Notes: generated by a model not told the origin, from the letters alone. Shown: positions 18,447-28,691, numbered from the stretch's first letter. The stretch: 64,000 nt of DNA from Enterococcus sp. 9E7_DIV0242 (GCF_002140975.2 NZ_CP147247.1:1798001-1862000), one strand, 5' to 3'. Numbers and translations are program-made.

Positions 18447-19622
18447 TTAGCCTTTAAAATTATACAGAGGCTTAATGATTTCTTGAATAGCAACAGCTGG
18501 TTGAATATCTTCAAGTAGCTGTTTAACTGGTTTATACGCTTTTGGTGCTTCATCTACTGTCTTTTTTGAAACCGATGTTGTCCAAATGTTCTTCATCACA
18601 TGTTGATAGCTTTCCAAACTAATATTTTTCTTTGCTTCTGAGCGACTCATTTGTCTCCCAGCACCATGCGGCCCCGAATAGTTCCACTCAGGATTTCCTT
18701 TGCCTACCCCTAAAATACTGCCATCCTTCATGTTCAATGGAATAATTAGCTGCTCATTTTTCTGAGCAGACACCGCTCCTTTGCGTAGGATTCCTTGTTC
18801 CAGATCGATATAGTTATGGGGACAGTCAAAACTATCAAGGATTGATTTCTTCCACTTCATTCCTTTTAAAATGATTTCTCCCATCAAGCGGCGGTTTTCA
18901 GCAGCATAGGCTTGAGCAAGCTTCATATCGGATAAGTAGCGTTCCTTATCTGTTCCGGCAACATAAGACAGCTCATAGGGCATCTTTATCGCTTCCCGTT
19001 CTTGTTCTAACACTTTTGCACGCTCTAAATCATTTTTCTTTTGGGCATGCTTTCTTTCAATTTTCAGTGCCTTACGTTGCTCTGATAACGCTTGATACGC
19101 CACTTCCTGATGGTATTCTGCAATTTCTTTTCCCAAGACACGGCTGCCGCTGTGAATCACAAGATAATAGGCATCCTTTCCTTCATTGACCTCAATGAAA
19201 TGATTGCCTCCGCCTAAGGTTCCTAAGCTTCTCAAAGCCCAACCTTTATGAATCGGTGCATGGACAGCACCCAACTCAAACTCAGCGGTCGTCTTATTGT
19301 GTGTCTGGCTGCCGCTTGGTATTCTCGTACGAATCACTCGATCCAATTTATCAAAATTCAATTTAATATTTTTCTTAATTTTTACAACGTACAATCCACA
19401 GCCAATATCTACGCCAACGAGATTTGGTACGATCTTATCACCAATTGTCATTGTTGTACCGATTACACAACCTGTTCCGCTATGCGTATCCGGCATAATC
19501 CTGATTTTGCTCTCCTTCGTAAACGACTGATTACACAGACCAATAATCTGACCAATCGTTCCTTCACCGATTAAATCTGTATAGATTGTTGCTTCATTAT
19601 ATTTTCCTTGTAGTGTTAACAT
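18447..19622 (-). CDS. rtcB: RtcB-family RNA-splicing ligase
   Basis: RtcB joins 2',3'-cyclic phosphate RNA ends to 5'-OH ends using GTP and Mn2+. The 391-residue protein is at the short end of the family but has its metal and guanylation motifs: GVDIGCGLYVVKI, TLGGGNHFIEV, HSGSRVLGKEIAEYH and GPHGAGRQMSRSEAK. I start at ATG 19622 with AGAGGAAG before it. The longer frame to 19667 begins inside a hairpin without a site. No RtcA or archease gene is nearby. It probably acts in RNA repair, but targets in enterococci are not known to me. Confidence 0.93.
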   Translation of the reverse strand: MLTLQGKYNEATIYTDLIGEGTIGQIIGLCNQSFTKESKIRIMPDTHSGTGCVIGTTMTIGDKIVPNLVGVDIGCGLYVVKIKKNIKLNFDKLDRVIRTRIPSGSQTHNKTTAEFELGAVHAPIHKGWALRSLGTLGGGNHFIEVNEGKDAYYLVIHSGSRVLGKEIAEYHQEVAYQALSEQRKALKIERKHAQKKNDLERAKVLEQEREAIKMPYELSYVAGTDKERYLSDMKLAQAYAAENRRLMGEIILKGMKWKKSILDSFDCPHNYIDLEQGILRKGAVSAQKNEQLIIPLNMKDGSILGVGKGNPEWNYSGPHGAGRQMSRSEAKKNISLESYQHVMKNIWTTSVSKKTVDEAPKAYKPVKQLLEDIQPAVAIQEIIKPLYNFKG

Positions 19623-19640
19623 TCTGCTTCCTCTTTCAGT

Positions 19641-19717
19641 AGCTATGACTGGCCGATAGGCAATCATAGCTGTTCTATTTTGACATAGAGGGCAGGTAAA
19701 ACATTTGATCTGACCTC
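19641..19717 (-). promoter_or_regulatory. Two hairpins in the rtcB leader
   Basis: AGCTATGA/TCATAGCT (8 bp, 19641-19671) and GAGGGCAGGT with ATCTGACCTC (19688-19717; one mismatch and one G-U pair) stand in series before the rtcB ribosome site. They are not followed by U tracts, so they look more like leader structures than terminators. Confidence 0.45.
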
Positions 19718-19720
19718 TAC

Positions 19721-19753
19721 TTATTCGCTAATTTCCTTCTTCGTTACAATCAT
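19721..19753 (-). CDS. 10-codon leader ORF upstream of rtcB
   Basis: ATG at 19753 is preceded by CGGAGGTG at 6-7 bases and reads MIVTKKEISE before TAA. It sits 100 bases upstream of the rtcB start and just before the two leader hairpins. The strong site suggests that it is translated; a role in coupling translation to leader folding is possible but unproven. Confidence 0.4.
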   Translation of the reverse strand: MIVTKKEISE

Positions 19754-19839
19754 TGGTAACACCTCCGTTAAAATTATATAGCCATTAAACTGCTTCTCTT
19801 CTTTCTTTACACGACTTATTTTCATCATTTAAAAGCACA

Positions 19840-19880
19840 AAAAGACCCGTTGATCCAGAAAAATGATCAACGGGTCTTTT
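19840..19880 (-). terminator. Strong terminator after the 37-codon ORF
   Basis: A perfect 16-bp stem (AAAAGACCCGTTGATC with GATCAACGGGTCTTTT) with a 9-base loop. On the minus strand it closes the transcript of the small ORF at 19902-20015 and insulates it from rtcB. Confidence 0.85.
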
Positions 19881-19901
19881 CTATCTGAAAACAGATGAAA
19901 T

Positions 19902-20015
19902 CTATACTGTAGAGAGTGCATGAAAAGCTTTCCCGCACCATTCAACAGTATTACCGAATCTACAATCATTCTTCATTTTTCCACTGAAATGTCTGTTTTG
20001 GTTCATCATAATCAT
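19902..20015 (-). CDS. Unannotated 37-residue ORF with strong ribosome site
   Basis: The frame starts MIMMNQNRHFSGKMKND and ends GKAFHALSTV; it has GAAAGGAGAGGC directly before the ATG and a perfect terminator 22 bases after the TAG. TTGACA is present further upstream on the minus strand (near 20130). The peptide is basic, has two Cys and one Trp, and no membrane helix. I do not recognise it. Its own expression signals on both sides argue that it is a real small gene. Confidence 0.5.
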   Translation of the reverse strand: MIMMNQNRHFSGKMKNDCRFGNTVEWCGKAFHALSTV

Positions 20016-20187
20016 GCCTCTCCTTTCATTATTGGTTTATTGTTTGCTCTTTCAAAATCATTGATAATAACAAACAAATGTAATTTAATTACTTCGTAAT
20101 GGTATCATGCAACTTTAATCATTGTCAATCTATTTTTCTATTTTGTCTAACGCCTTCTTTTACTTCCTTTTCAGTAACGTCTATTCA

Positions 20188-21087
20188 TTAGCCAATCTGA
20201 TCTTTAGCTACCGAAAAATCTACTTCCATATTGTCACTCTCAAAATAAGTATATTCTCCGTTGGGCATTACCCAGTTCACCTTGACGTGTCCTGGTAACC
20301 AATGACCGCCTTGCTTCTGATACCTTTCGTAAGTAACAAACCATGGAACTAGCTTACTACTCTTGCCGTTGTCATCTCGGTACCGATCCTCTGTATCAAA
20401 GCGGGCAATATTACCATGCTCATCAAAGGTAAATTGGCCCTTAGCAGATACACCTTGCCAGGCGATTTGTCCTTCAACTGTTTGCTCATCAATAATTGTC
20501 CAAGAAACAAAATCCTGTAAAAACAATGCCGGCATAAATACAGCATCTGCCAACGCTGTGATTAGTTGGCCTTGGTCCATCTCCGGTCCAGTTGATCGAA
20601 ACAATTGAATTTGCTTCGCGAGTATACCTGTCATCGATCCTACACCATCAATTGTACTGTCCTTCGCTTGGATTGGTAAACCAAACATTCGACCAGTCAA
20701 AAATGCATGTCGATCCGGTCGTTCAACAAAGTTGACCTGTTGAAAATCGATCGCCATCGGTTCTTTATCCTCTGACATACGAAATTTCGTGTTATAAAAA
20801 CGAATGTGCATATTGCTCATTAACGGTTGATTAAGATATCCGCCATTTTCAATATGCTTTTGAATCTGCTCCGGAAGCTCTTGCATCGTCTCTTTCGTAA
20901 ACCGTTTCGATGTTGCTTGCTCTCTCTCTGTTGCTTTAAACGATACAGCAATATCATCTAAATAGTTCCTCCACAACTTGCCTCCAGGAAGTGCCAGATA
21001 AATCAGCGCTATACCTACACATATAATTAGAATTCCCACTAAAAGCATTCGATTCCACCTCAATTTCTTTCCTACGTTCTTATTCAT
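20188..21087 (-). CDS. DUF6544-like membrane-anchored protein
   Basis: A 299-residue protein with one N-terminal membrane helix (about 14-34) and a soluble outer domain. Segments such as RMFGLPIQAKDSTIDGVGSM and WQGVSAKGQFTFDEHGNIARFDTEDRY resemble the DUF6544 family; function is unknown. It overlaps the upstream MarR gene by 8 bases, so the two form one operon and this protein is the likely target of that regulator. The family name is from memory. Confidence 0.75.
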   Translation of the reverse strand: MNKNVGKKLRWNRMLLVGILIICVGIALIYLALPGGKLWRNYLDDIAVSFKATEREQATSKRFTKETMQELPEQIQKHIENGGYLNQPLMSNMHIRFYNTKFRMSEDKEPMAIDFQQVNFVERPDRHAFLTGRMFGLPIQAKDSTIDGVGSMTGILAKQIQLFRSTGPEMDQGQLITALADAVFMPALFLQDFVSWTIIDEQTVEGQIAWQGVSAKGQFTFDEHGNIARFDTEDRYRDDNGKSSKLVPWFVTYERYQKQGGHWLPGHVKVNWVMPNGEYTYFESDNMEVDFSVAKDQIG

Positions 21088-21532
21088 TCGATTCCCGCTC
21101 CATCCGTTCGATGTTCTGTTGCAGCTGCAGGATCCCCTTGAACAAACTAGTCATCATCTCACTATCAATGCCATGAAATAATGACATCAAAAAGGCCTCT
21201 TCCGTCTCTCCACGTTCATCAAAATATGTTCGGCAATACTCCGTCAGCGAAATAACAACTACCCTCTTATCTTTAGGATGCTTTTCCAATGTAAGAAAGC
21301 CTTGCTTTTCCAAAATAACAGCCATCTTCTTGATATTCTGATGGGAGCTGCCAATAATTTCTGCGGCTTCTCCAATGGTCAGCGATTGCTTTTCGCTTTT
21401 AGTGATAACAGCAATCAGCATCCATTGCTTGATCGTTACGTAATCCTCTAACTTATCGCCAAGCTTTTGCATTCGATTGGCCAATGCAAAAATACTGGCA
21501 AAGATATATTCTCTTTCCGGTATCGTAGTCAT
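21080..21532 (-). CDS. MarR-family transcription regulator
   Basis: A 150-residue winged-helix regulator: the recognition region is around LTIGEAAEIIGSSHQNIKKMAVILEKQGFLTLEKHPKDKR, flanked by N- and C-terminal dimer helices. The ATG has GAGGAGGAA before it. It is the first gene of a two-gene operon with the DUF6544-like protein. A perfect operator overlaps its -10 box (21554-21583), so it almost certainly represses itself and its partner. The inducing ligand is unknown. Confidence 0.92.
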   Translation of the reverse strand: MTTIPEREYIFASIFALANRMQKLGDKLEDYVTIKQWMLIAVITKSEKQSLTIGEAAEIIGSSHQNIKKMAVILEKQGFLTLEKHPKDKRVVVISLTEYCRTYFDERGETEEAFLMSLFHGIDSEMMTSLFKGILQLQQNIERMERESNE

Positions 21533-21553
21533 TTTTATTCCTCCTCAAAAACA

Positions 21554-21596
21554 TAACTGGTTACCTAATTATATAACCAGTTACCTTTTATGTCAA
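21554..21596 (-). promoter_or_regulatory. MarR operon promoter and operator
   Basis: TTGACA (21596-21591) and TATAAT (21573-21568) are both consensus, 17 bases apart. TAACTGGTTA (21554-21563) and TAACCAGTTA (21574-21583) are perfect 10-base inverted arms centred on the -10 box, ideal for repression by the MarR dimer. Confidence 0.85.
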
Positions 21597-21638
21597 TGAT
21601 GGTTTCTATTCCTTTCCAAACTCACAACAAACGTAAAA

Positions 21639-21670
21639 ACACACTCTTGGAAAGCATTCCAAGAGTGTGT
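21639..21670 (-). terminator. adhE terminator
   Basis: ACACACTCTTGGAA pairs perfectly with TTCCAAGAGTGTGT around a 4-base loop, 13 bases after the adhE stop. Confidence 0.85.
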
Positions 21671-21682
21671 TGATTCGCATGA

Positions 21683-24280
21683 TTATGCGTTATATGCATC
21701 GATAATGATTTGTTTCAATTCACTGATCAATGGTTCCTTAGGATTAGCAGTAGTACATTGGTCTTCATAAGCCAATTCAGCCATATGATCAACAGTAGTG
21801 TCTAATGTTTCTTGTGTAACGCCCTGCGCTTTCAAGCTCATATCGATTCCTACTGAAGTTCCAAGGTCAGCAACAGCTTTAACTAAAGAATCTACTAATT
21901 CAGCAGTTGTTTTCCCTTTCAGACCCAAGAATTTCGCAATATCAGCGTAATCTGTATCTGCACGGAAGTAGTCATATTTAGGGAACATTGCATGTTTTGA
22001 AGGATCTTTGGCATTGTAACGGATAATATGAGGCAATAGAATTGCGTTCGTACGTCCGTGAGGAATACCATATTCTCCACCAATTTTATGCGCGATTGAG
22101 TGACAAATTCCCAAGAATGCATTCGCGAATGCCATACCAGCCATTGTAGAAGCGTTATGCATTTTTTCACGAGATTCCATATCAGGAGTTTTCACTGATT
22201 TTTCTAAATAGTCAAAGACTAATTTGATTGCTTGTAAGCTCAATCCACGAGTATAGTCTGATGCCATAACTGATACATAAGACTCGATTGCGTGTGTCAA
22301 TACGTCCATACCAGTATCAGCTGTTACAGATGCAGGAACTGACATAACGAATTGAGGGTCAACGATTGCTACGTCTGGTGTCAAAGCGTAATCTGCCAAT
22401 GGGTATTTCACGTGCGTATCGCTATCAGTGATAACAGCAAATGGTGTTACTTCTGAACCAGTACCTGAAGTCGTAGGGATACATACAAACTGAGTTTTTT
22501 CAGGTTTGTCGATCTTGTACGTACGTTTACGGATATCCAAGAATTTTTGTTTTGCGCCGAAGAATGAAGTATCTGGGTGCTCATAGAACATCCACATGCC
22601 CTTCGCAGCATCCATTGCAGATCCCCCACCTAATGCGATGATCGTATCTGGCTTGAAGTCTGCCATTACTTTTGTTCCAGCGTATACTGTATTTGTAGAC
22701 GGGTTAGGTTCTACATCAGAGAATACTTCGATTTGTACATCGTTTTTACGTTTTTGTAATTCTTTACGAACTGTATCAGCGTAACCGAATTGAACCATAC
22801 CTGGGTCACAAACGATCATTACGCGTTCTACATTTTCCATTTTTTGCAAGTACTGTAATGAGTTCTTTTCAAAGAAAATTTTTGGTGGTAATTTAAACCA
22901 TTGCATATTATTTCTCCGTTTCGCTACAGTTTTGATGTTGATCAAGTTGATTGCAGATACGTTCTTAGATACAGAGTTTTTACCATAAGAACCACAACCT
23001 AATGTCAATGAAGGAATCATTTCGTTGTAGATATTACCGATTCCGCCTTCTGCTGATGGAGAGTTAACCAATACACGACAAGCTTTCATGCGGATACCAA
23101 ATTTGATTTGCAGGTCTTCATCTTCTGTATGGATAACAGCTGTATGGCCTAATCCACCTAATTCAAGCATTGCTTCACATAAATCAAAAGCATGTACAGA
23201 ATCGTTTGCTTTCATCATTGCTAATACTGGAGATAATTTTTCACGTGAAAGTGGGTATTCAGGTCCGGCACCTTCAAGCTCGGCTACTAAGATTTTCGTT
23301 CCCGCAGGTACTTTAATCCCAGCTAATTTTGCGATATGTTCAGCAGAGTATCCTACGATTGATGGATTTACTGCATATTTACCTTCGTTCATTACAGCAT
23401 CTTCAAGCTTTTGTAATTCATTTGGTTTCACAAAGTATACTTGATGTGCTTCGAATTCAGCTTTTACAGCTGCATAAATTTCTTTATCTACAATTACTGC
23501 TTGCTCAGAAGCACAAATCATACCGTTATCGAAAGATTTAGAAACGATCAAATCGTTTACTGCACGTTTGATTTTTGCAGATTTTTCAATGTAAGCAGGT
23601 ACGTTACCGGCACCAACACCTAAAGCTGGTTTACCAGTTGAGTATGCTGATTTAACCATACCAGGACCACCAGTTGCCAATACGATCGCAACGCCTGGGT
23701 GATTCATCAACATAGATGTCGCATCGATCGATGGTTGTTCGATCCATTGTACACAGTTTTCAGGAGCGCCTGCTGCAATCGCTGCATCGCGAACGATACG
23801 AGCTGCTTCAGCAGAACATTTTTGAGCGCTTGGGTGGAAGGCAAAAACGATTGGATTCCCAGTTTTCAAAGCGATCATTGCTTTAAAGATTGTTGTTGAT
23901 GTTGGGTTTGTTGTTGGTGTAACACCACAAACTACTCCAACTGGTCCAGCGATTTCAATCAAACCTGTTTGTTCATCATTGCTGATTACGCCAACAGTTT
24001 TGTTGTCTTTAATACTATTCCAAATATATTCAGAAGCGTACATGTTCTTGATTGCTTTATCTTCAACGATTCCGCGACCAGTTTCTTCCACTGCCATTTT
24101 AGCAAGAGGCATATGTTGATCTAAAGCAGCCATTGCCATTTCATGAACAATGTGGTCAACTTTTTCTTGATCGAAACTTTCCATTTCTTTTAAAGCAACA
24201 TTTGCTTTAGCAGCTAGTTCATCGATCATTGTTTGGACATCAAGAGCTTTTGTTTCTTCTTTTTTCTTCGTTTTTGCCAT
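21683..24280 (-). CDS. adhE: Bifunctional acetaldehyde-CoA/alcohol dehydrogenase AdhE
   Basis: Reduces acetyl-CoA to acetaldehyde and then ethanol, regenerating NAD+ in fermentation; AdhE forms spirosomes. The 865-residue fusion has an N-terminal CoA-acylating aldehyde dehydrogenase (about 1-440, catalytic Cys256 in MICASEQAV) and a C-terminal iron-containing alcohol dehydrogenase (about 455-865, [13 protein letters not shown], and the His ligands in [23 protein letters not shown]). I start at ATG 24280 with AGGAGG 6 bases before; the frame to 24307 has no site. The promoter carries Rex-like and cre-like boxes. Confidence 0.97.
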   Translation of the reverse strand: MAKTKKKEETKALDVQTMIDELAAKANVALKEMESFDQEKVDHIVHEMAMAALDQHMPLAKMAVEETGRGIVEDKAIKNMYASEYIWNSIKDNKTVGVISNDEQTGLIEIAGPVGVVCGVTPTTNPTSTTIFKAMIALKTGNPIVFAFHPSAQKCSAEAARIVRDAAIAAGAPENCVQWIEQPSIDATSMLMNHPGVAIVLATGGPGMVKSAYSTGKPALGVGAGNVPAYIEKSAKIKRAVNDLIVSKSFDNGMICASEQAVIVDKEIYAAVKAEFEAHQVYFVKPNELQKLEDAVMNEGKYAVNPSIVGYSAEHIAKLAGIKVPAGTKILVAELEGAGPEYPLSREKLSPVLAMMKANDSVHAFDLCEAMLELGGLGHTAVIHTEDEDLQIKFGIRMKACRVLVNSPSAEGGIGNIYNEMIPSLTLGCGSYGKNSVSKNVSAINLINIKTVAKRRNNMQWFKLPPKIFFEKNSLQYLQKMENVERVMIVCDPGMVQFGYADTVRKELQKRKNDVQIEVFSDVEPNPSTNTVYAGTKVMADFKPDTIIALGGGSAMDAAKGMWMFYEHPDTSFFGAKQKFLDIRKRTYKIDKPEKTQFVCIPTTSGTGSEVTPFAVITDSDTHVKYPLADYALTPDVAIVDPQFVMSVPASVTADTGMDVLTHAIESYVSVMASDYTRGLSLQAIKLVFDYLEKSVKTPDMESREKMHNASTMAGMAFANAFLGICHSIAHKIGGEYGIPHGRTNAILLPHIIRYNAKDPSKHAMFPKYDYFRADTDYADIAKFLGLKGKTTAELVDSLVKAVADLGTSVGIDMSLKAQGVTQETLDTTVDHMAELAYEDQCTTANPKEPLISELKQIIIDAYNA

Positions 24281-24337
24281 TGTAATCCTCCTAAGAAAAT
24301 TTATCATTAATTTGTTTGTTAACTATTTCACATTCAC

Positions 24338-24423
24338 ATCATACAACATTCTCGTTTCCTTGTAAATAGTTTTTTGTGATTTTTTTCACAGTTTATAAAA
24401 ATTTATTTTTCAAAGCGTTTTCA
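24338..24423 (-). promoter_or_regulatory. adhE promoter with Rex-like and cre-like sites
   Basis: TTTACA (24366-24361) and TATGAT (24343-24338) are 17 bases apart on the minus strand. Just upstream, TTGTGA-N6-TCACAG (24374-24391) differs by one base from the Rex operator, read by the NADH/NAD+ sensor that controls fermentation genes. Further up, 24410-24423 matches the CcpA cre consensus with one mismatch (TGAAAACGCTTTGA). Confidence 0.75.
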
Positions 24424-24562
24424 TTCAAGAAACATTGTTAAATGAACAAAAAATGGACTGGCTTTCATTTTAAAGCCAATCCATCCTTCTTTTTCCCTAT
24501 AACTAGTTATTTATTTAATAACACACTTTATTTTGTTCATTATTCCACAATATGGTACTTAT

Positions 24563-24979
24563 TCAGCTCCGTTTATAATACATTCCTGTTGATTCAGGCA
24601 TTGTTTCAGTAAAACCGAATTGACGATATAGCTCCTTGGCTGGTCCATCTGCAATCAGGCTGATATATGCGGCTGTTGGTATCTCTTGTTCGATATATAG
24701 ATGCAGCTCCCGCATAATCTTTTTTCCTAATCCCTGACCTTGATAATTGGGGTCCACAGCGATATCCGTGATTTGGAATGCTGTCCCTCCGTCGCCAATG
24801 ATCCGTCCCATTCCTACTAGAACTTTTTCTTGTGTTCGTAACGTCACACAAAAACAGCTATTTTGCAGTGCTTTGGCAATCGCTTCCGGGTTTCTTGGCG
24901 ATAAACCAGCTTTGATACGTAGCTGTTGAAATTCTTCCGGAGTCGGAAGGTCATGTGACAAAATGATTTTTTCGCTCAA
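24563..24979 (-). CDS. GNAT-family N-acetyltransferase
   Basis: A 138-residue single-domain GNAT protein. The acetyl-CoA motif is DPNYQGQGLGKKIMREL and the C terminus ends in the usual AKELYRQFGF segment. Acceptor substrate is unknown. I start at TTG 24979 (SEKIILSHDLPTPEEF), with AAGGGG 8 bases before it; the frame is open to 25111, but that overlaps the ComN-like gene and has no site. It lies downstream of that gene on the same strand, about 100 bases away. Confidence 0.85.
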   Translation of the reverse strand: MSEKIILSHDLPTPEEFQQLRIKAGLSPRNPEAIAKALQNSCFCVTLRTQEKVLVGMGRIIGDGGTAFQITDIAVDPNYQGQGLGKKIMRELHLYIEQEIPTAAYISLIADGPAKELYRQFGFTETMPESTGMYYKRS

Positions 24980-25083
24980 CTGTCGTTCCCCTTTTCCTAA
25001 AAAGGCAGCACTCGGAAAATAGCAATCATTTTCTGCGTGCTGTCTATGTCCATTTTTCATCCATAAAAGGATAAAACTTTTAT

Positions 25084-25365
25084 CTAAAGAAGATCTTCGA
25101 TATCTTTCCAATCATTCCATTGAAATGGGCTGGTCTGTGCAACGAGTTGCTGATAATCAAAGAATTCATTTGGTTTAATATGTAAAATGTCACGTTTGCA
25201 TTCTTTAATGGATAACCGTTGCTGATTTTTCCAGCGATACAAAAGCAGGTAGTTGAGTAGTTCAGTCTCATTTACCCCTCGGTAGCCGTTATCTTGAAAG
25301 GAGCGGCATTTCTGTTTGATTTCTTTCGATAAAAGTACCTTTTGATGCCAAGATAGCTTTTGAAT
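25084..25365 (-). CDS. ComN-like post-transcriptional regulator with an ATT start
   Basis: A 93-codon frame without ATG; TTG occurs only deep inside. GGGAGGGG stands 8 bases before ATT 25365, which I take as the start. The product (QKLSWHQKVLLSKEIKQKC, then FQDNGYRGVNETELLNYLLL and WKNQQRLSIKECKRDILHI) resembles the small 'post-transcriptional regulator' family that includes B. subtilis ComN, encoded near secDF. Its place downstream of yajC fits that. ATT starts are rare (infC is the known case), so either initiation is deliberately weak or a base is wrong. Reading from 25365 to the TAG, I find no stop. Confidence 0.7.
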   Translation of the reverse strand: MQKLSWHQKVLLSKEIKQKCRSFQDNGYRGVNETELLNYLLLYRWKNQQRLSIKECKRDILHIKPNEFFDYQQLVAQTSPFQWNDWKDIEDLL

Positions 25366-25485
25366 CTTAATCCCCTCCCTAACTTCACGGTGAGAAACTG
25401 ATCATAATAACAAGCAGTGAAGTCTCAGGCTCACTGTTTTCTCCTCCAAATAGGACGTTTTTCCTGCCATCCATTCGGACATAAA

Positions 25486-25514
25486 AGCCGAGCTGCTTGT
25501 TGGCAGCTCAGCCT
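25486..25514 (-). terminator. Terminator/attenuator between yajC and the ComN-like gene
   Basis: AGGCTGAGCTGC pairs with GCAGCTCGGCT on the minus strand, followed by TTTTAT. The ComN-like gene 120 bases further on would depend on readthrough or its own promoter. Confidence 0.7.
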
Positions 25515-25546
25515 TCTCAATTTCTCGATTTTAGCTGATGAAAGAT

Positions 25547-25927
25547 TTAGTCTTTGGTTTCATCCACAGAGTCTGTTACATCTCCCGATTCAGCGATTGA
25601 TTCCTGTTTTTCTAAAACAACAGATTCTTGTTCAACTGCGGGTGTTTCTGTTGGTGTTGCTGCAGTATTTGGTTTTACAGTACGAATCGCTGCTTGGTCA
25701 AATTCCAAAACGATTCCTTCACAATCGATAAAGACTGTCTTGCTAATGTTATCCATCTCAGAAATAACACCATGCAAACCACCGATTGTTACTACTTTGT
25801 CCCCGACTTTCATGCTATTTAAAAGTGACTGACGTTCCTGCTGCTGTTTCTTTTGAGAACGAGACATCCAGAACATCATACCTCCTAAAAGGACTAATGT
25901 AAAAATCATTGTAATTCCGCCGCCCAT
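25547..25927 (-). CDS. yajC: Preprotein translocase subunit YajC
   Basis: Small membrane partner of SecDF in protein export. The 126-residue protein has one N-terminal helix (about 5-22), the conserved RSQKKQQQERQSLLNSMKVGDKVVTIGGLHGVI region, and an acidic, low-complexity tail (about 85-126, Glu/Thr/Val-rich) that extends beyond the usual 85-110 residues. I start at ATG 25927 with GAGGTG 6 bases before; a TTG at 25948 is possible. It follows tgt on the same strand, the usual order in bacteria. Confidence 0.92.
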   Translation of the reverse strand: MGGGITMIFTLVLLGGMMFWMSRSQKKQQQERQSLLNSMKVGDKVVTIGGLHGVISEMDNISKTVFIDCEGIVLEFDQAAIRTVKPNTAATPTETPAVEQESVVLEKQESIAESGDVTDSVDETKD

Positions 25928-26065
25928 TTTTTTCACCTCACCATTCAATCTATATTGAATACGACTAAATAAACAACGCTTCGTGCAATGAACTATTCAG
26001 TGCGATTCATATAGTTTTAACTGTAACAAATATTCCTTGATAACACTAGCGTTTTACTATATTTT

Positions 26066-27211
<1,146 letters not shown>

Positions 27212-27249
27212 TCATTTCCCTACTTTCTCTTAAAAATTCGTCCTTTCCC

Positions 27250-27278
27250 ATCATACTGTTTTTCCTGTATCTTTGCAA
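27250..27278 (-). promoter_or_regulatory. tgt promoter
   Basis: TTGCAA (27278-27273) and TATGAT (27255-27250) are 17 bases apart on the minus strand, about 40 bases before the ATG. The rest of the gap to 27556 holds nothing I can identify. Confidence 0.65.
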
Positions 27279-27555
27279 GATTTCTATGAAATCATTACTG
27301 CATTTAAGGTATATTTTATGAAATTCCAATCTTTTAAGAAATGCATCTGAACTTTCATTAAAGAAGCTCTGAAATAACCATAGATAAATAGATGAATCTT
27401 ATTAAAAAATAACCATTTAATGAAGTCTCCCCTTCACTAGTAAGCTATTGAGGAAAACCGCAAAATATTTGCTGATTCCCAGTTTGGCGTTTATGATAAA
27501 AAAGGATTATTTTTTTATAGGAAAAGAACAACATCTGTTGCTAGCTACATAAAAA

Positions 27556-27595
27556 AGCACTGCCGGTTCGACCTATCGCCAAACCGTACACTGCT
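27556..27595 (-). terminator. Terminator of the GldA-like gene
   Basis: An imperfect stem (AGCA-TG and CGGTT paired with AACCG and TGCT on the minus strand) is followed by TTTTTT, within 10 bases of the stop codon. Confidence 0.6.
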
Positions 27596-27602
27596 TCATT
27601 AT

Positions 27603-28691
27603 TTATTTATTTATTATGAATGCTTCCAGAGCTTTCATTGCTTCCAATACAACAGTAGGTGTAATGATTTCCTTCATATAATGAATCGTTTCATGAGCCT
27701 CAGAAGCTCGCTCTGCGACAGCTAGATATTCCTGATCCGAAAGCTGCATATCCATCTCAGCTAAAGAAGCAGGCAAACCAAGTGAACGGTAGAATGGCAA
27801 CAGATTTTCGATTTCTGCCCATTTGCCTTCTATTACTAGTTGGACAAATACACCATAGGCGACCTTATTGCCATGCAACTGATTGTGACTGTCAGGAAGG
27901 ATCGTCAACGCATCATGAATGGAATGTGCTCCGGCAGTTCTGCCATAATCATCACCAAAACCGCCAACCATTCCGCCCAGTAGAATATTGGTTTCGATCA
28001 CATTCAGAAACGCTTGATTGATCACGCCATCTTCCATTGCCTGAATCCCTAATTCGCTGTCTCGCAATAGGATATCTCTACATTGTTTTGCAGCAAAAGA
28101 AGCAACCTCGATTTCAATCGGGTGAACCTCCAATTGAGAAATCATCGTATCTGCTTCGTACCATTTTGCTATCGTATCACCAATTCCCGCAATCATCAGA
28201 TCGACAGGGGAATGAAGAAGTACTTCTGGCTCAATCAATACTAAGGCATTACTGACTGGAAATACATCATAGCGGTCCATAGAGCCATCTTCATTATAGA
28301 TGACACTTAATGGTGTATATGCCGCACAGGTCGCTGCAAGTGTTGGCAAAATCAACACAGGAATTTCGCAAGCGTTTGCCGCTGCCTTACCAAGATCAGC
28401 GATTTTTCCACCACCAACGGCAATAATGCCTGTCAGTTTTTCACTCTTTACCAAGGCTGAAACAATTTCAGCTTCCTGATCTGTGCATTCTCCATTATAA
28501 GTCATAAAGCAAGTATACGTGTTTTCTAATGTAGGGAAAAACGGCTTGGCAGCTTCCCATGAAGATTTTCCATGAAGAACCAATACGCGTTCGATATGTC
28601 TGCGCTTCAAGTGGTTTTCCAAATCATTCCATGCGCCTAATCGACATTCGTATTCCTGTGGTGCTCCTCTAACGATCAATGACTGTTCCAT
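27603..28691 (-). CDS. GldA-like iron-containing alcohol dehydrogenase
   Basis: A 362-residue NAD(P)-linked polyol or hydroxyacid dehydrogenase. The nucleotide-binding loop is IIAVGGGKIADLGKAAA. Metal ligands are in GIGDTIAKWYEAD (Asp), GAHSIHDAL (His) and QLHGNKVAYG (His). The overall pattern is nearest to glycerol dehydrogenase GldA and the related hydroxycarboxylate dehydrogenases; the substrate cannot be told from sequence. No dha kinase gene is adjacent, so a true glycerol role is less certain. It is a single gene, divergent from the amino acid transporter. Confidence 0.85.
   Translation of the reverse strand: MEQSLIVRGAPQEYECRLGAWNDLENHLKRRHIERVLVLHGKSSWEAAKPFFPTLENTYTCFMTYNGECTDQEAEIVSALVKSEKLTGIIAVGGGKIADLGKAAANACEIPVLILPTLAATCAAYTPLSVIYNEDGSMDRYDVFPVSNALVLIEPEVLLHSPVDLMIAGIGDTIAKWYEADTMISQLEVHPIEIEVASFAAKQCRDILLRDSELGIQAMEDGVINQAFLNVIETNILLGGMVGGFGDDYGRTAGAHSIHDALTILPDSHNQLHGNKVAYGVFVQLVIEGKWAEIENLLPFYRSLGLPASLAEMDMQLSDQEYLAVAERASEAHETIHYMKEIITPTVVLEAMKALEAFIINK

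Noticed and set aside
25080..25271. 63-codon minus-strand frame
   Set aside because: It overlaps the ComN-like gene in another frame; the ComN-like product has family-like sequence and a ribosome site, this one has neither.
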